From Hirudo medicinalis (lineage: Eukaryota; Annelida; Clitellata; Hirudinida; Hirudinidae): a stretch of 20,588 bases of DNA. Below are positions 1 through 9,511 of the stretch, one piece after another. Positions within the stretch are counted from its first letter, which is position 1, and each line of letters starts with the position of its first letter. The notes beneath the pieces are model-generated. The model ran no database searches, was not told the origin of the DNA, and saw only the letters and a program-made list of their open reading frames with translations. Location of the stretch: positions 19,724 through 40,311 of the forward strand of contig MPNW01000018.1 in the NCBI GenBank assembly GCA_011800805.1, in the 5' to 3' direction. The position numbers and the translations under genes are program-made.

Positions 1-268
1 CGATTACGTACTTCGGAGATATTAGCGATATATTTCAGTCTGTTTCGGTTTCGAAGTTTCTTGGTTGCCAATAAAGTTTCTGTTCTGTTTTATGAAGTTG
101 GTTTATCCATACAAAGACTCAACAATGTGGATATTCAGAGTTGTCACAGAAACGATGGTCACATAAGAAATATTCGTTAATTTAATCGTATTCTTAGAAA
201 TTCTTAGTAATCGAAATTGCAACAATGCTCCTTGGTCTTTGATCCCTGACTGTTATGAAGTCCTTTCC
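1..268. other. Left flank, no gene seen
   Basis: This is AT-rich DNA outside the piggyBac element. It has no long open frame, recognisable RNA gene or clear repeat. It ends at the TTAA target site where the piggyBac element inserted. Confidence 0.6.
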
Positions 269-365
269 TTAACCCTTGGACTAATTGTTGTGCGACTGAG
301 TTATAACGAATTAAAATTTGTAACAATAAATAGATAAATATCGACAAATAAAATTATAATTTTGT

Positions 366-1950
366 TATGCAGGACGTTCATTCAATTTGGCACAAGCAGT
401 TTCTAAAATTATTTTATCCGATTCAGAGGAAAATGACGAAATTGATTCAGCAGATGACATTGTTTCATGTTGTAATGATCCTGATTCTGATTGTGAAGAT
501 CACATCTCAGAAAATGATCAATCTGGTGATAACAGCTTTAGCAGCAGTTCTGATGAAAACTCTGACACTGAGCCAAAAACTGACAATAACTTAGTATGCG
601 AACCTCCAAAGGTGATCTCATCTGGACGGATCGAGCTAGTGGAAGAGGTCAGAGACCTGCTTGCAACGTAATCAACACTGCGCCTGGTTTGGCTCGTCCT
701 GTAGATGCATTGTTGATTCAAAACGTTCAAACTGTTCATATCTGCTGATATCGTGGACCTAATTGTTGAACATTCCAACTCAAAAGAAAATGCGGCTTTC
801 GAAATCTGGAATCGGAACCATCCAGACAATCACAATGGGTGGATATAACAGTCAAGGAATTCTATGGATTTGTTGGGCTTCTGTTGTTTGTGGGTGCTCT
901 TCGTTCCCGAAAGGAATCTGTGCATGATGTGTGGTCTGCTCAGAAGGGGTTCTGTAGGCCTGTGTTTGCAGCAACAATGAGCAGAGACAGATTTGTCAGT
1001 ATCAAAAGATATTTACTATTTGATGATTTGGCAACCAGACTTCAGAGAAGACAAGGCGATAAGTGGGCCCCAATAAGAGAAATAGTTGATCTTTTTTGTT
1101 AGAAACTGCAAGGAGAGTATGAATCCAAATGCTGAATTCATGTTTCATAGTTGAATATTTCATTGCATTTCGTGGTAACTGCCCTTTCAGGGTGGATATA
1201 GCATTACCACTGATAATTTTTTCACTGGAGTAGCGCTATGTAAAGAGCTGAAACAGAATAACTGTTGTTGAAATATTGTGCACTTCTTGGTACAATGAGA
1301 AAAACAAAGAAAGATTTACCAGCTTTGCGTGAAGTCAATGGTCGCTCAATACATTCTCCCAAGTTTCTGCTTCATGAAGGACTGACAATGGTCTCATACA
1401 TTCCGAAGAAAAACAGAAACGTTATTCTTCTGTCTTCTCAGCATCAAGGTGCAGCAATTGAAGGAGAAGAGCATGATTTCGAGCCAGAAATGATCTTAGA
1501 TTATAATAAAACAAAGAGTGAGTACAGATATCTGCGGACGAGTAGACGGTGGCCACTAGCCTTGTTCTTCGACATCATCGATATTGCAGATCACAATGCC
1601 TTCTGTGCATGATCCAAATTACAACGTGGGAAAATCTCATAAACGCCGGACTCTTTCTCATGCAGCTGGCTGAAGATTTGGTGAAGCCGTTGATAGATGG
1701 AAGGACAAGAAACCCATTCGGAATTCAAGAACCTATTCTTGCAGCCATGTCTGTTCCTGTTGATCATCACATTGCGAGACATATAAGACCTCAGGAAAAT
1801 AAAACTATTGAAAGATGTGCTGTCTGTGCTCGTGGTCAAGACTGTAAAAGCCGTTCGAAGTGTGACAGTTGTAACAACTTTATTTGCAGGGAACATTCAA
1901 AAAAGAAAATAGTTACAGTTTGTGACGACTGCGCCGCGGGAGCAGTGTGA
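366..1950 (+). pseudogene. Broken piggyBac transposase (DDE_Tnp_1_7 type)
   Basis: Family landmarks occur in order across several frames. There is an acidic Ser/Asp/Glu-rich N-terminus (387-600), a core block at 839-1100 (EFYGFVGLLLFVGALRS, then DRFVSIKRYLLFDD), the second catalytic block TTDNFFTG (Asp codon 1212-1214), GTMRKTKKDLP and a DYNKTK motif (1499-1516), RRWPLALFFDIIDIADHNAF, and a Cys-rich zinc-binding C-terminus (1816-1935; CAVC, KCDSC, FICREHS, CDDC). The open frame at the front has no ATG: the first usable codon context is TTG at 387, after a possible acceptor ending at 371. Reading frame shifts occur near 630-665, 745, 838, 1102 and 1600, and stops lie at 746 and around 1150. 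The segment between CPFR-like sequence (about 1190) and TTDNFF is missing, as is the GVDxxD motif that should follow DYNKTK, so two of the three catalytic aspartates are absent. Confidence 0.92.
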
Positions 1951-2442
1951 TAGACTGAAGAAATATGAAAACAAAAGAGGAAAACATGAATAAAAGAAAA
2001 AAATGTTAAAGCTGTTATTAACTCTGCAATGACTGTAAACTGGAATAGAAATTATTGATACTGCTAGGTTTTATTAACACCAAAAACGAACGATTTTGTA
2101 TTATTAATGTTGCTAAACATTAATGTCTGTTTTATTACATATGACACTAACTAATAAACATTCACTTACGACTAATTTTTGGAAAATATAATTTTTAGTT
2201 AAATATGTACAAAATATTGACATTCGGTCATTTTAAAACAAATGACTGTGTTAAAACACAACCCTCCTGTATAGCATCATTCATTACAGCAGTTCCATGT
2301 TTATAAGCATTGCTAGATGGCGGTATGGAAGAAATGTTTTATGAAAACTATGTTTTTATATCCTCTCAACCTATGCAGAGTGACAGGTAAATTAGTTTTA
2401 TTAACAAACTTTCGGTCGATGCTCAGTAACCATAAATGTTTC

Positions 2443-2460
2443 GGGGTACACTTGTACCCC
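2443..2460. repeat. Subterminal palindrome of the piggyBac element
   Basis: GGGGTACA (2443-2450) and its exact reverse complement TGTACCCC (2453-2460) are separated by two bases. The palindrome lies 37 bp inside the right end. No copy was seen near the left end. piggyBac elements often carry subterminal repeats bound by the transposase, so this may be half of an asymmetric binding site; that role is inferred. Confidence 0.7.
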
Positions 2461-2511
2461 CCTCAGCTAAAACTGGAAGTTGTGTCACCTTAAGCATCCA
2501 AGGGTTAAATA

Positions 2512-3935
2512 ACTCGTGACATCATTTGGAGGGGGGACGGAGGTGCAACGGCCTTCCCCTTTGCAACCCCTTGGACTTTTCGAATTGTGTACTTTGAAGA
2601 ATTAGATTTCAATTTGGCATTTGACACATCGCATCGATTGACGTACAACATATGTAAGCCATACATCAAAGAGAATCGCTGCTTCTTCGAACACAATTTG
2701 AGGCTAACTTAAAAGTTTTAGAACTTGAGAGATTGGCTGAAACCTGATGGTGCTGCTGGTACCGTCAATAAGCAAAGTAAAACTTAGGATTGAAATCATT
2801 GTTAATGTTCTGGACGCCTTATCATTGCAGAATGTTGATGGGTTAGCGACAGCAGAAGCTCAGGGATTATTGACAAGAATACATTCAATGGAAATTCTTC
2901 GCAGTTTGCTTGTGGCTGAAAAGTTGCTTGGAATATTCAATTCAGTCAGAAGAATTGCAGAACCGATCACTTGATTACATAACTGCTGAAATGTTCAGAG
3001 ATTCAATTAAAACATACTGGCCTAAAGCAACTCAGACATTTGGACCAGCATAATAAGCTGATGCAACAGGATTTCAAATTTGAGTCCCACTGAATGACCA
3101 CATCTGAAACAGGCCCAAGAGAGCTCAAGCGATATCCATGAAGTTATCCGACTATTTAATGCTTTCAACGACTGGTAAGAAGATGATTGAAACTGCTCAG
3201 GACAAATGTGATTCAATGCGTATCAGCATCCTCTTTGCATGCATAGACAATTTGTTTCTGAATTGCATGCTAGGTTCGCAATCGATTGTAATGTTCTGAA
3301 GTGTATCAGCATTGAATCCAGGTTCCAAACACTTTTTATGCCCAGACACCATTAACGAACTGGCGAAACTTTATCCTAGAAATGGCATTGATGAATTTGT
3401 ATTTAATAATCAGCTGTCTTCGGCAAAATCTTTTCTATAATAGTTGGGGGAAAAGGCATCATCCATGACCATCAGCGAAACTCGGAAATGCTTGAAGCAT
3501 TGTCAAAAGCGCTTTGGTGAGATCTTGAAAGTTTTTTGTTTTGTCCTGACATTGCCTGTGACATCAGTGGAAAACGAACGCTTGTTTAGCTTCATGCAAC
3601 GAATGAAGACTTACCTCAGAAACCGATGAGGTGATCAGCGACTAGCGTCTCTCCAAGACGATACCAAAAATGTAAATATTGAATCAGTTAGTGATGGCTT
3701 TGGTCGTTTAAAACAAAAACATTATCCTTTATTTGGGCAAAAATCTATAGATGTGAAGATATAAATAATATGTTAATAAAACGATTAAAATACTTGTTTT
3801 AAAAGCTTTTTAGTGATTTTAATGTGCGCAGCGGAGTCGGAAGTGGTGATGGTGATGAGAAACAAAGAAAAGGATCATCTTATTGGGAAGGGTTGAGAGA
3901 GGTTCCCTCCTTAAAAAGTTGAAATGACGCCCCTG
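2512..3935 (+). mobile_element. hAT-family transposon relic (ZMYM1/DUF4371-like), boundaries tentative
   Basis: The region contains hAT C-terminal transposase sequence (2747-3766). Its proposed right end reads CAGGGGCGTCATTTC on the minus strand (ending at 3935), which fits hAT termini that start CAG. A diverged partner, GTGACATCATTT, lies at 2516-2527, where the differences are mostly transitions. The sequence ACTCGT at 2512-2517 recurs as ACTCGT at 3936-3941 just outside the right end and may be a remnant of a target duplication, but the match is short and the left end is ambiguous. The 1.4-kb length is too short for a full hAT element, so a large part of the transposase has been deleted. 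Confidence 0.6.
2747..3766 (+). pseudogene. hAT transposase fragment, C-terminal dimerisation region
   Basis: The clearest part is 3444-3629, where LTLPVTSVENERLFSFMQRM, then KTYLRNR, matches the hAT C-terminal dimerisation pattern (LPVS.A.AER.FS..K.IKTYLR). Translation past the stop at 3627-3629 gives GDQRLASLQD, matching the RLS.L block that normally follows. Upstream, 2747-2974 reads like a ZMYM1-like central region (AEAQGLLTRI, then LLVAEKLLGIFN), and 3215-3260 gives RISILFACIDNLF, as in the helix preceding the RF motif. Stops and frame changes interrupt it throughout. It is a relic, not a functional gene. Confidence 0.78.
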
Positions 3936-6249
3936 ACTCGTTGACTTTTTTTTTAGGACTGAATAAAGTGTTTAATAAGCAGTAGCATGCCATTAACAGA
4001 TACCGTGCTAATTTAAAAAAAAAATTTGGAAACATTTGTCTTGGTAATGGTGGTAATGATAAAATGAGCCGGTTCATAACTATTGCCGGATCTTATTTCA
4101 TTAAATAAAAGATTTAAATTTAAGAAACAATACAAATTTATATTAACACTAATTTTTGGGCTACTTCACTTTTGCGAGTCATTCTTCGACCTTCTTCTGG
4201 TTTTTGATTTTCATCAGCATTCATTTTTCAGAATTTTTATCGAAAGTCAATTTTTCTCACGCTAATAAAATGACGTTCATAAACAATTGAGAAATGATAC
4301 GAAAATTAGCCCCGCTAAGTAGAATTTTATATTGATTTGTAGCATATTTTAAAATTTGTAATTGCGGCTTGTAAATATTACTTTTTATGCAGGCCATCTT
4401 ATTTCTTAAACATTAAAAACGTTGAAACGAAATATTAAAATTAAAATTCCATTAGCAATATCTCTGCATAGTTGAGAGTTTTATATCTATATTCCGTGAC
4501 ACTAAAGAATAAATATACAGAATAAATGACTCATACTGATTCATTGGAAAATAAACATTGTAAAACCGTGGAAGCTGCCGTTATTAATATTCATTAAAAA
4601 TTAACTCAGCCCACCTAATGATTAAAAGCTAATATATTTACTTCATAAATAAATATACACATAAAACAAATGAAACGAATTGATTACTACCAGTAGATGG
4701 TAGCTCATTGTTTATTTCAGAAAATAAAGTAGGTTTGTTTTCGGAAGTCTTGGTCGAATATTACCGGACATTAGTTTTTGAGGACCCTCACGGGTTCACA
4801 TTAAGTAGATTAAAATCATTGCGATTATTGAAAATTATAGAAGAAAACGGAAACAACAGTTAATAGTTTAATAGACAACTGAATTTAACAGTCAACTTTA
4901 AGCAATTAAGGAACTTGTCTACAGTCTTTATACAACAAAGTTTCTATCGACAACTTCACCAGGACAAGCTACTCGCTGCAACTTCTCACCAAACTCCGCG
5001 TCCCCAGAACCACATAACATAGAACAATTAACAAAACTATTTCAACAGCGATAATTATACTTATAAACTTAGGAAATTAACGTCATAATGTTCCCACAAG
5101 AAGCTCTCCTGATATGAAATTCTGTCAAGCCACTAGAGCACGTGCAAGACTTCCCTCCTCTGCTTAAAGCTTTTTATTTTTCACCAGCAATGTCTCTGTA
5201 ATAATGGAGAGTTTATCACTGACATCATGGTGCTTCATAATAATAAGTAATAGTAACCTATTTATATTCACCCAACAATTATAGGAATTAATGCCCTCTC
5301 CAATTGTATACTTCAAAAAAGACTCAATCATAACGTGATATCTTTCAACTCAAACCATTGTGCTCTGGGAAATGTCCCTTAATCTGATTAATTTAGAAGA
5401 GTTTTTGGATGCACTTTTATTCATTATAGTTTTTAAAAAATTAATCAATTACTTTTTTCTCTGAGTTTTAAAAACAAAAAGTAATATAGAATAAATGAAA
5501 GCAATCACCATAGTACAATAGAATTGAATGCCACACATACAAATGTGATGTAGCCATTGGCGGATTGGCGCGATTGCCTGATGGCGTGGAAAAAGGGTCA
5601 CGCACTCCTTGCAAGCATGCATCATCAATGGTGAAAAATGGGCGATTTATGCAATCCTTGGAGAATAACTTCCAATCAAGTCCACCTTTACACAATTGTC
5701 CAATTTTAAGCATTTTAGAGTACTAAAGAAATAATTAGTCAATAACAAAATCACTATAAAAAATAGTCCGTTATAGCTAGAATGTGCTTGCAAGTTAGGC
5801 CCTTAGATCTAAATGCAAGGCATCCGCTTTGTGAATGCCTTGCATCTACTTTACTTTAATTTACGACGTAATTAATACATAAAATTTTAATGTCATCCAT
5901 CATACTATGCACAGATTTTCTTCTCTCCTGATACAAATGTTTGTTCAATTTGGGAGGCCGTCCACCCAGTGAGCAAATATGGTCATCCAGGGGCCACACC
6001 TGGTATCATTCTCCTTCTACCTCTTGATCAAATGGCTAAGAAATGACTAACAAGCTGGAAGATACGAATGTCCTAGATTTCCACAAAAGATAAAATTTAA
6101 AAAAATGCATTGAATGAACCTTTTTCACTGATTAGGAAAAATGTTCTGAATGATGGCTGTTAATAAGCTTTTGAAGGACAACCCACTTCAATATTTCCTT
6201 TTAAGTAATTGAAAAAAAAGCAGTAATCCAAGACTAAAATTTAAACTTT
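3936..6249. other. AT-rich intergenic stretch, no gene supported
   Basis: Short open frames here have no recognisable domains and no convincing splice structure. The stretch at 5520-5700 is somewhat less AT-rich and holds an 81-codon minus-strand frame that I could not assign; it could be an old repeat fragment. One clear hairpin is listed separately at 5813-5845. Confidence 0.6.
5813..5845. repeat. Perfect 11-bp hairpin
   Basis: ATGCAAGGCAT (5813-5823) is followed after an 11-nt loop by its exact reverse complement ATGCCTTGCAT (5835-5845). Pairing does not extend into the flanks, so the stem is too short for a microRNA precursor. No poly-U tract or flanking gene suggests a role. Confidence 0.75.
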
Positions 6250-6255
6250 TTTATT
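6250..6255 (-). promoter_or_regulatory. Possible polyadenylation signal AATAAA, minus strand
   Basis: TTTATT on the plus strand reads AATAAA on the minus strand, 43 bp downstream of the stop of the candidate exon at 6299-6480. The spacing suits a short 3' UTR. AATAAA is common by chance in such AT-rich DNA. Confidence 0.35.
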
Positions 6256-6298
6256 TACCAAAAGGCATTTCAAGTTTAAAAAAAAAATAAAAATTACA

Positions 6299-6480
6299 TC
6301 ACATCACTTTTTGTGACAAAACATAGCTCCTCCCCTCATTGCCGGCTCCTCCCTCACGCATCCTTGTGGCTTGGGGTTTATAGTGGCAGCCATAAATGCA
6401 CGGCGTATCGTCACCGTAACATCTCTGCTCATTTGGATATCTATATTTTTCGAGAATCCCTCGACTCTGATCCCTAGACC
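6299..6480 (-). CDS. Candidate terminal exon of an unrecognised minus-strand gene
   Basis: A minus-strand open frame of about 60 codons ends in TGA at 6299-6301. It is preceded by a good acceptor (pyrimidine-containing TTGATTTCAG ending at 6481) and followed by a possible AATAAA. It is less AT-rich than its surroundings, as expected for an exon. The peptide has three cysteines in the pattern CYGDDTPCIYGC followed by a basic, Gly-rich tail, which would suit a small secreted or processed peptide, but no family was recognised. I could not find a matching upstream exon: a plausible donor (GTGAGC) 44 nt upstream would bring in a stop codon in the required frame. It may be part of a gene with distant exons, a relic, or a chance frame. 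Confidence 0.3.
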
Positions 6481-6918
6481 CTGAAATCAATTAATTTAAA
6501 GTTTAATCGCATTTCTTGGCTCACCCGACACTGCTCATAAATAATAATTTAATCGATTAATAGAGTGTTGCAGGTAGCCTCAGCCAGAACGAACACATTC
6601 AGAGGAAATTAGACATCAAATTCATCATAAATATTGAAATAAATAATGTAAAAATCATTGCAAATAATTATTTTAAAAAAACGCAAAATATTTTGTGATA
6701 AACTCTGAAGTCAAATCTCTAACAAAGTGTTGATCGCTATTAACTACGTAACGGATAAAAATAAAATAAAATTTACATTTATTTTAAGAAAATGTTTATA
6801 CTCATTTTTTTTTAAACGTGGATTATGTCCGTCAAGCTTTGTATGAACTTTGAATCAAGCAGGTAATCGTGTAAACAGGAATCAGATTACGGATAGAACT
6901 GAGCACGATTTGGACGTG

Positions 6919-8720
6919 ATGAGTGGAGATCTGAAGGGCGAAATCAAAGGGCTTGAGTAAGTTCCTGCTTTTTATTACTTTTAATGTTTCGCGCAATTTT
7001 GCAAAAAACTGAAAGCAGTTTTATAGTTATGGACTGTAATGTCCTTAAATGTTCTTAAATGTTAGCATTTCTGTAATTTTGATATAAATTGCCAAACAAT
7101 ATGCACCAATTCAAATGTTTTGAAAAATTGCCTTATGTAATGCTATCTGGATTATTCTAATAGCATGAATAACTGTATTGCAGATATAAATTAAAGTCTG
7201 TAGCAGAAGCAAAAGAGTTCCTGCTTTCAAAATGCTCTAAACGGCCAGAAATTGGGATAGTATGCGGCACTGGTTTGGGAGGCCTGGCAGACACACTTCA
7301 GGATGCAGAGATATTTCAATATGGTGATATTCCACACTTTCCCATAAGCAGTGGTCAGTTTGTCCTTTCTTATTCTCTTTTTACAAGAACATTTTTGCTG
7401 AAAGCATGCAAATTATGTCACATATGCAATGCATTGCAGTTCCTGGTCATGCTGGAAGATTAGTCTTTGGAATATTAGGAGGGAAAGAAGTAGTGTGTAT
7501 GCAAGGCCGCATCCATGCTTATGAAGGTCATGATCTATGGAAGGTTGAAATTTAAAAAACATTTCTTAAAAGTTTCCTGCTAAAGTTTCTTTTAAATTTT
7601 GTATTAAGCCTGAATGGGAGCATATTTATATCCACCACTGTGTGGCATAAAATAAGTATTAACATCCCAATGACTTGCAAATATTGCTTTTGAAATGCAC
7701 CTAATTCTTTTGCTCATGCCACTACAAGAATTAGCTATGTAAGTGCTGTATTTTATTCCATCTTTTATGATGCAAGAAAAAAAAGCATGCCTTTGTCCAT
7801 ACCTTTTCCTATAAAAAAAACTTTTCTTTATTTTTGATTTTCATTTTTCTTTTTTTTTAAATTTTATTTATTTGGTATACCAGGTTACTTTTGGCATCAG
7901 AGTATTTTCTGCAATTGGTGTAAAAGTGGTTATAATAACTAATGCAAGTGGGGGCATAAACAGAGAACTTAAAGAAGGAGATGTGGTCATTCTGAAGGAC
8001 CACATTAACATTCCAGGGATGACAGGATTTAATCCCCTTGTTGGACTTAATGATGCTAGGTATACTCTTCCCTAGTCTACATATAAACTAGTTTTTATGA
8101 AGATAAGTTTTGACTTTTCAGAATTCTAAAATGATATTTCAGTAGGCATTTGGTCTAAGACTATAAATATGTATATATATATATATTATATAAATATAAG
8201 CATATTTTCTGAAAATTCCATGCCACATTAACTTACAATTTGCTTTATTTCAGATTTGGACCAAGATTTCAGGAAACCACAAGTGCTTATGATAAATCTC
8301 TTCAAGAAATGGCTCATGATACAGCAAAGGTTCTATGCATGGACTTTGTGAAAAGTGGGGTTTACTGCTACCAATTTGGTCCAGCATATGAAAGCCCTGC
8401 TGAGATTAGGTTCCTTCTTAATATTGGTGCTGACGTTGTAGGTGAAGAACTCTTAACAGCCTTGATACAATTATGATTTATTCACTGATGCATAACTCCA
8501 AACCCATTTCTGTTGGCCAGGTATGAGCACTGTCCCTGAGGTTCTAGTAGCTCGGCATTGTGGAATTAAATGCTTGGGAATTTCATTAGTCACAAATGTT
8601 TGCATCATGGACTATCACACCGGAGAAAAGCCATGCCATGAAGAGGTGCTCGAACTTGGAGCTAGGAGAGCAAATGACCTTTTAAAACTTATTTCATCAA
8701 TTGTCACATTGATTAAATGA
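6919..8720 (+). CDS. PNP: Purine nucleoside phosphorylase, six exons
   Basis: Cytosolic purine salvage enzyme: phosphorolysis of inosine and guanosine (and deoxy forms) to the free base and ribose-1-phosphate, in the trimeric PNP/MTAP family. Exons are 6919-6956, 7184-7353, 7440-7543, 7884-8059, 8254-8441 and 8521-8720. All phases agree, giving 291 residues against 289 in human PNP. The start is the first in-frame ATG after an upstream stop at 6844. Landmarks: GTGLGG (41-46, phosphate loop), VPGHAGR (His73), [10 protein letters not shown] (Arg93, His95, Tyr97), TNASGG (124-128), DHINIPG, Phe168, [10 protein letters not shown] (Glu209), GMSTVPE (227-232), TNVCIMDY (Asn251) and His265. Glu209 and Asn251 correspond to human Glu201 and Asn243, which select 6-oxopurines. 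Differences: Thr42 replaces human Ser33, and Val252-Cys253 replace Lys244-Val245. The third intron has a weak donor (GTTGAA). ATTAAA overlaps the stop at 8712-8717; no AATAAA follows. Confidence 0.96.
8168..8190. repeat. AT dinucleotide microsatellite
   Basis: A (TA)n run inside the fourth intron of PNP. Confidence 0.7.
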
Positions 8721-8806
8721 AGCAGGGTAAATATTGATGTGCATGCAAAGCATGGGAAAAAATATAACTTTCTTTTGGATTTCAAGCTGTGAAAAAATAC
8801 TCAATC

Positions 8807-8812
8807 TTTAAT
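8807..8812 (-). promoter_or_regulatory. Possible ATTAAA polyadenylation signal, minus strand
   Basis: TTTAAT on the plus strand reads ATTAAA on the minus strand, about 190 bp downstream of the stop of the small membrane protein gene. No better AATAAA was seen in this convergent gap with PNP, so it is the best candidate 3' end. Confidence 0.3.
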
Positions 8813-9002
8813 CACTGCTCATGCCTTAAGGTTGATTGAGCATGAAGCATCAAGTGTTTCAGTTACATGAAACATGTTGATTGATCAGGGACAAAACCAC
8901 ACATTTAGTCAGATTTTTAAGTAACTTTGTAATGCATAGGGTATGTCAATTCTTAAGATGCCAAGAAACTGGCAAACATGAAAAACTGGATTGGGTTCAT
9001 TG

Positions 9003-9511
9003 TCATTTTGGTTTAGCTGGGGCTTTGGCTGGAGCCTTAGCCGGACCTTTAGAAGCATCTTTCCCTGCAGGCTTGGCCTCTGGGGGAGCTGCCCCAGGAG
9101 TTTTAGGGGCTTTTGAAGCTGTAACCTTTACTTCCTCGGTAGCTTTATTGGGAGGTTTGGTATCTGCAGCGCCTTTTCCAGCTTCCGCTTTGGTTGGGGG
9201 GCCTTTTCTAGGCTTTGCTTCTGTATCTGGTTCCGCTAATAATCTTCTGCGCAGTCTTTTCATGTACCAAAAATGAAGAATATTTATCAAAATTGCAAAT
9301 GAGATCAAGGTCGTAAAGCATATCACCAGCACATTTACCAAATCCTGCGTAAAGTCTATACCTTCCCGCACATCGATGCCTGTAATAATATTTATAATTT
9401 CACTTAATAGCAGATCATGTATATGAAGTTGCATATGCGACACTCACCCGCTTGAGGCTTAACAACTTTGAAATATGTGCATAAAATAATAAACAGCGTT
9501 GCTACATACAT
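9003..9511 (-). CDS. Small signal-peptide membrane protein with Lys/Ala/Pro-rich tail, two exons
   Basis: Minus-strand exons are 9511-9448 (ATG at 9511-9509) and 9379-9003 (stop TGA at 9005-9003). They are joined over a 68-bp intron with a strong donor (GTGAGT) and a TTATTACAG acceptor, giving 146 residues. Exon 1 encodes a classic signal peptide (MYVATLFIILC to about Gln-Ala 20-21). A roughly 15-residue ectodomain (GIDVREGIDFTQDL), one transmembrane helix (about 36-60) and a basic stop-transfer cluster (MKRLRRRLL) follow. Residues 70-146 are low-complexity Lys/Ala/Pro/Gly, ending in repeated KAPA units. The topology predicted is type I with a disordered basic cytoplasmic tail. I recognise no family. 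Reading through the intron gives another 146-codon frame starting MSHMQ, but it lacks the signal peptide; the spliced model is preferred. The gene is head-to-head with DDX3 and converges with PNP. Confidence 0.75.

Larger units (their letters stand above)
269..2508 (+). mobile_element. piggyBac-family DNA transposon with TTAA target duplications, internally deleted
   Basis: Both ends can be read directly. TTAA at 269-272 is followed by CCCTTGGA (273-280), and its exact reverse complement TCCAAGGG (2497-2504) is followed by TTAA (2505-2508). TTAA duplication with a CCY-type terminal repeat is diagnostic of the piggyBac superfamily. Perfect terminal identity covers 8 bp, and the two ends then diverge. 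The element proper is 273-2504, about 2.2 kb, roughly the size of autonomous piggyBac elements. It encloses a transposase remnant on the plus strand at 366-1950 with a characteristic Cys-rich C-terminus. The termini look sound, but the enzyme is clearly dead, so the copy could move only if a transposase were supplied from elsewhere. Confidence 0.93.

Noticed and set aside
518..829. A 103-codon minus-strand open frame opposite the piggyBac transposase remnant
   Set aside because: It lies antisense to recognisable transposase sequence and shows no domain of its own.
5468..5713. An 81-codon minus-strand frame in less AT-rich intergenic DNA
   Set aside because: No recognisable domain, no convincing splice or polyadenylation signals. 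It might be an old transposon fragment, but I cannot support a call.
5813..5845. The hairpin as a microRNA precursor
   Set aside because: The stem is only 11 bp and pairing does not extend. miRNA precursors need roughly 22 or more paired positions.
8881..9276. A 131-codon plus-strand frame rich in Ala, Gly and Leu
   Set aside because: It is the antisense shadow of the Lys/Ala/Pro-rich coding exon at 9003-9379, whose composition keeps the opposite strand open.
9380..9443. Start of the small membrane protein at an ATG inside the intron (MSHMQ)
   Set aside because: The spliced model supplies a signal peptide, a strong GTGAGT donor and a good acceptor in matching phase, so the intron read-through start is less likely.
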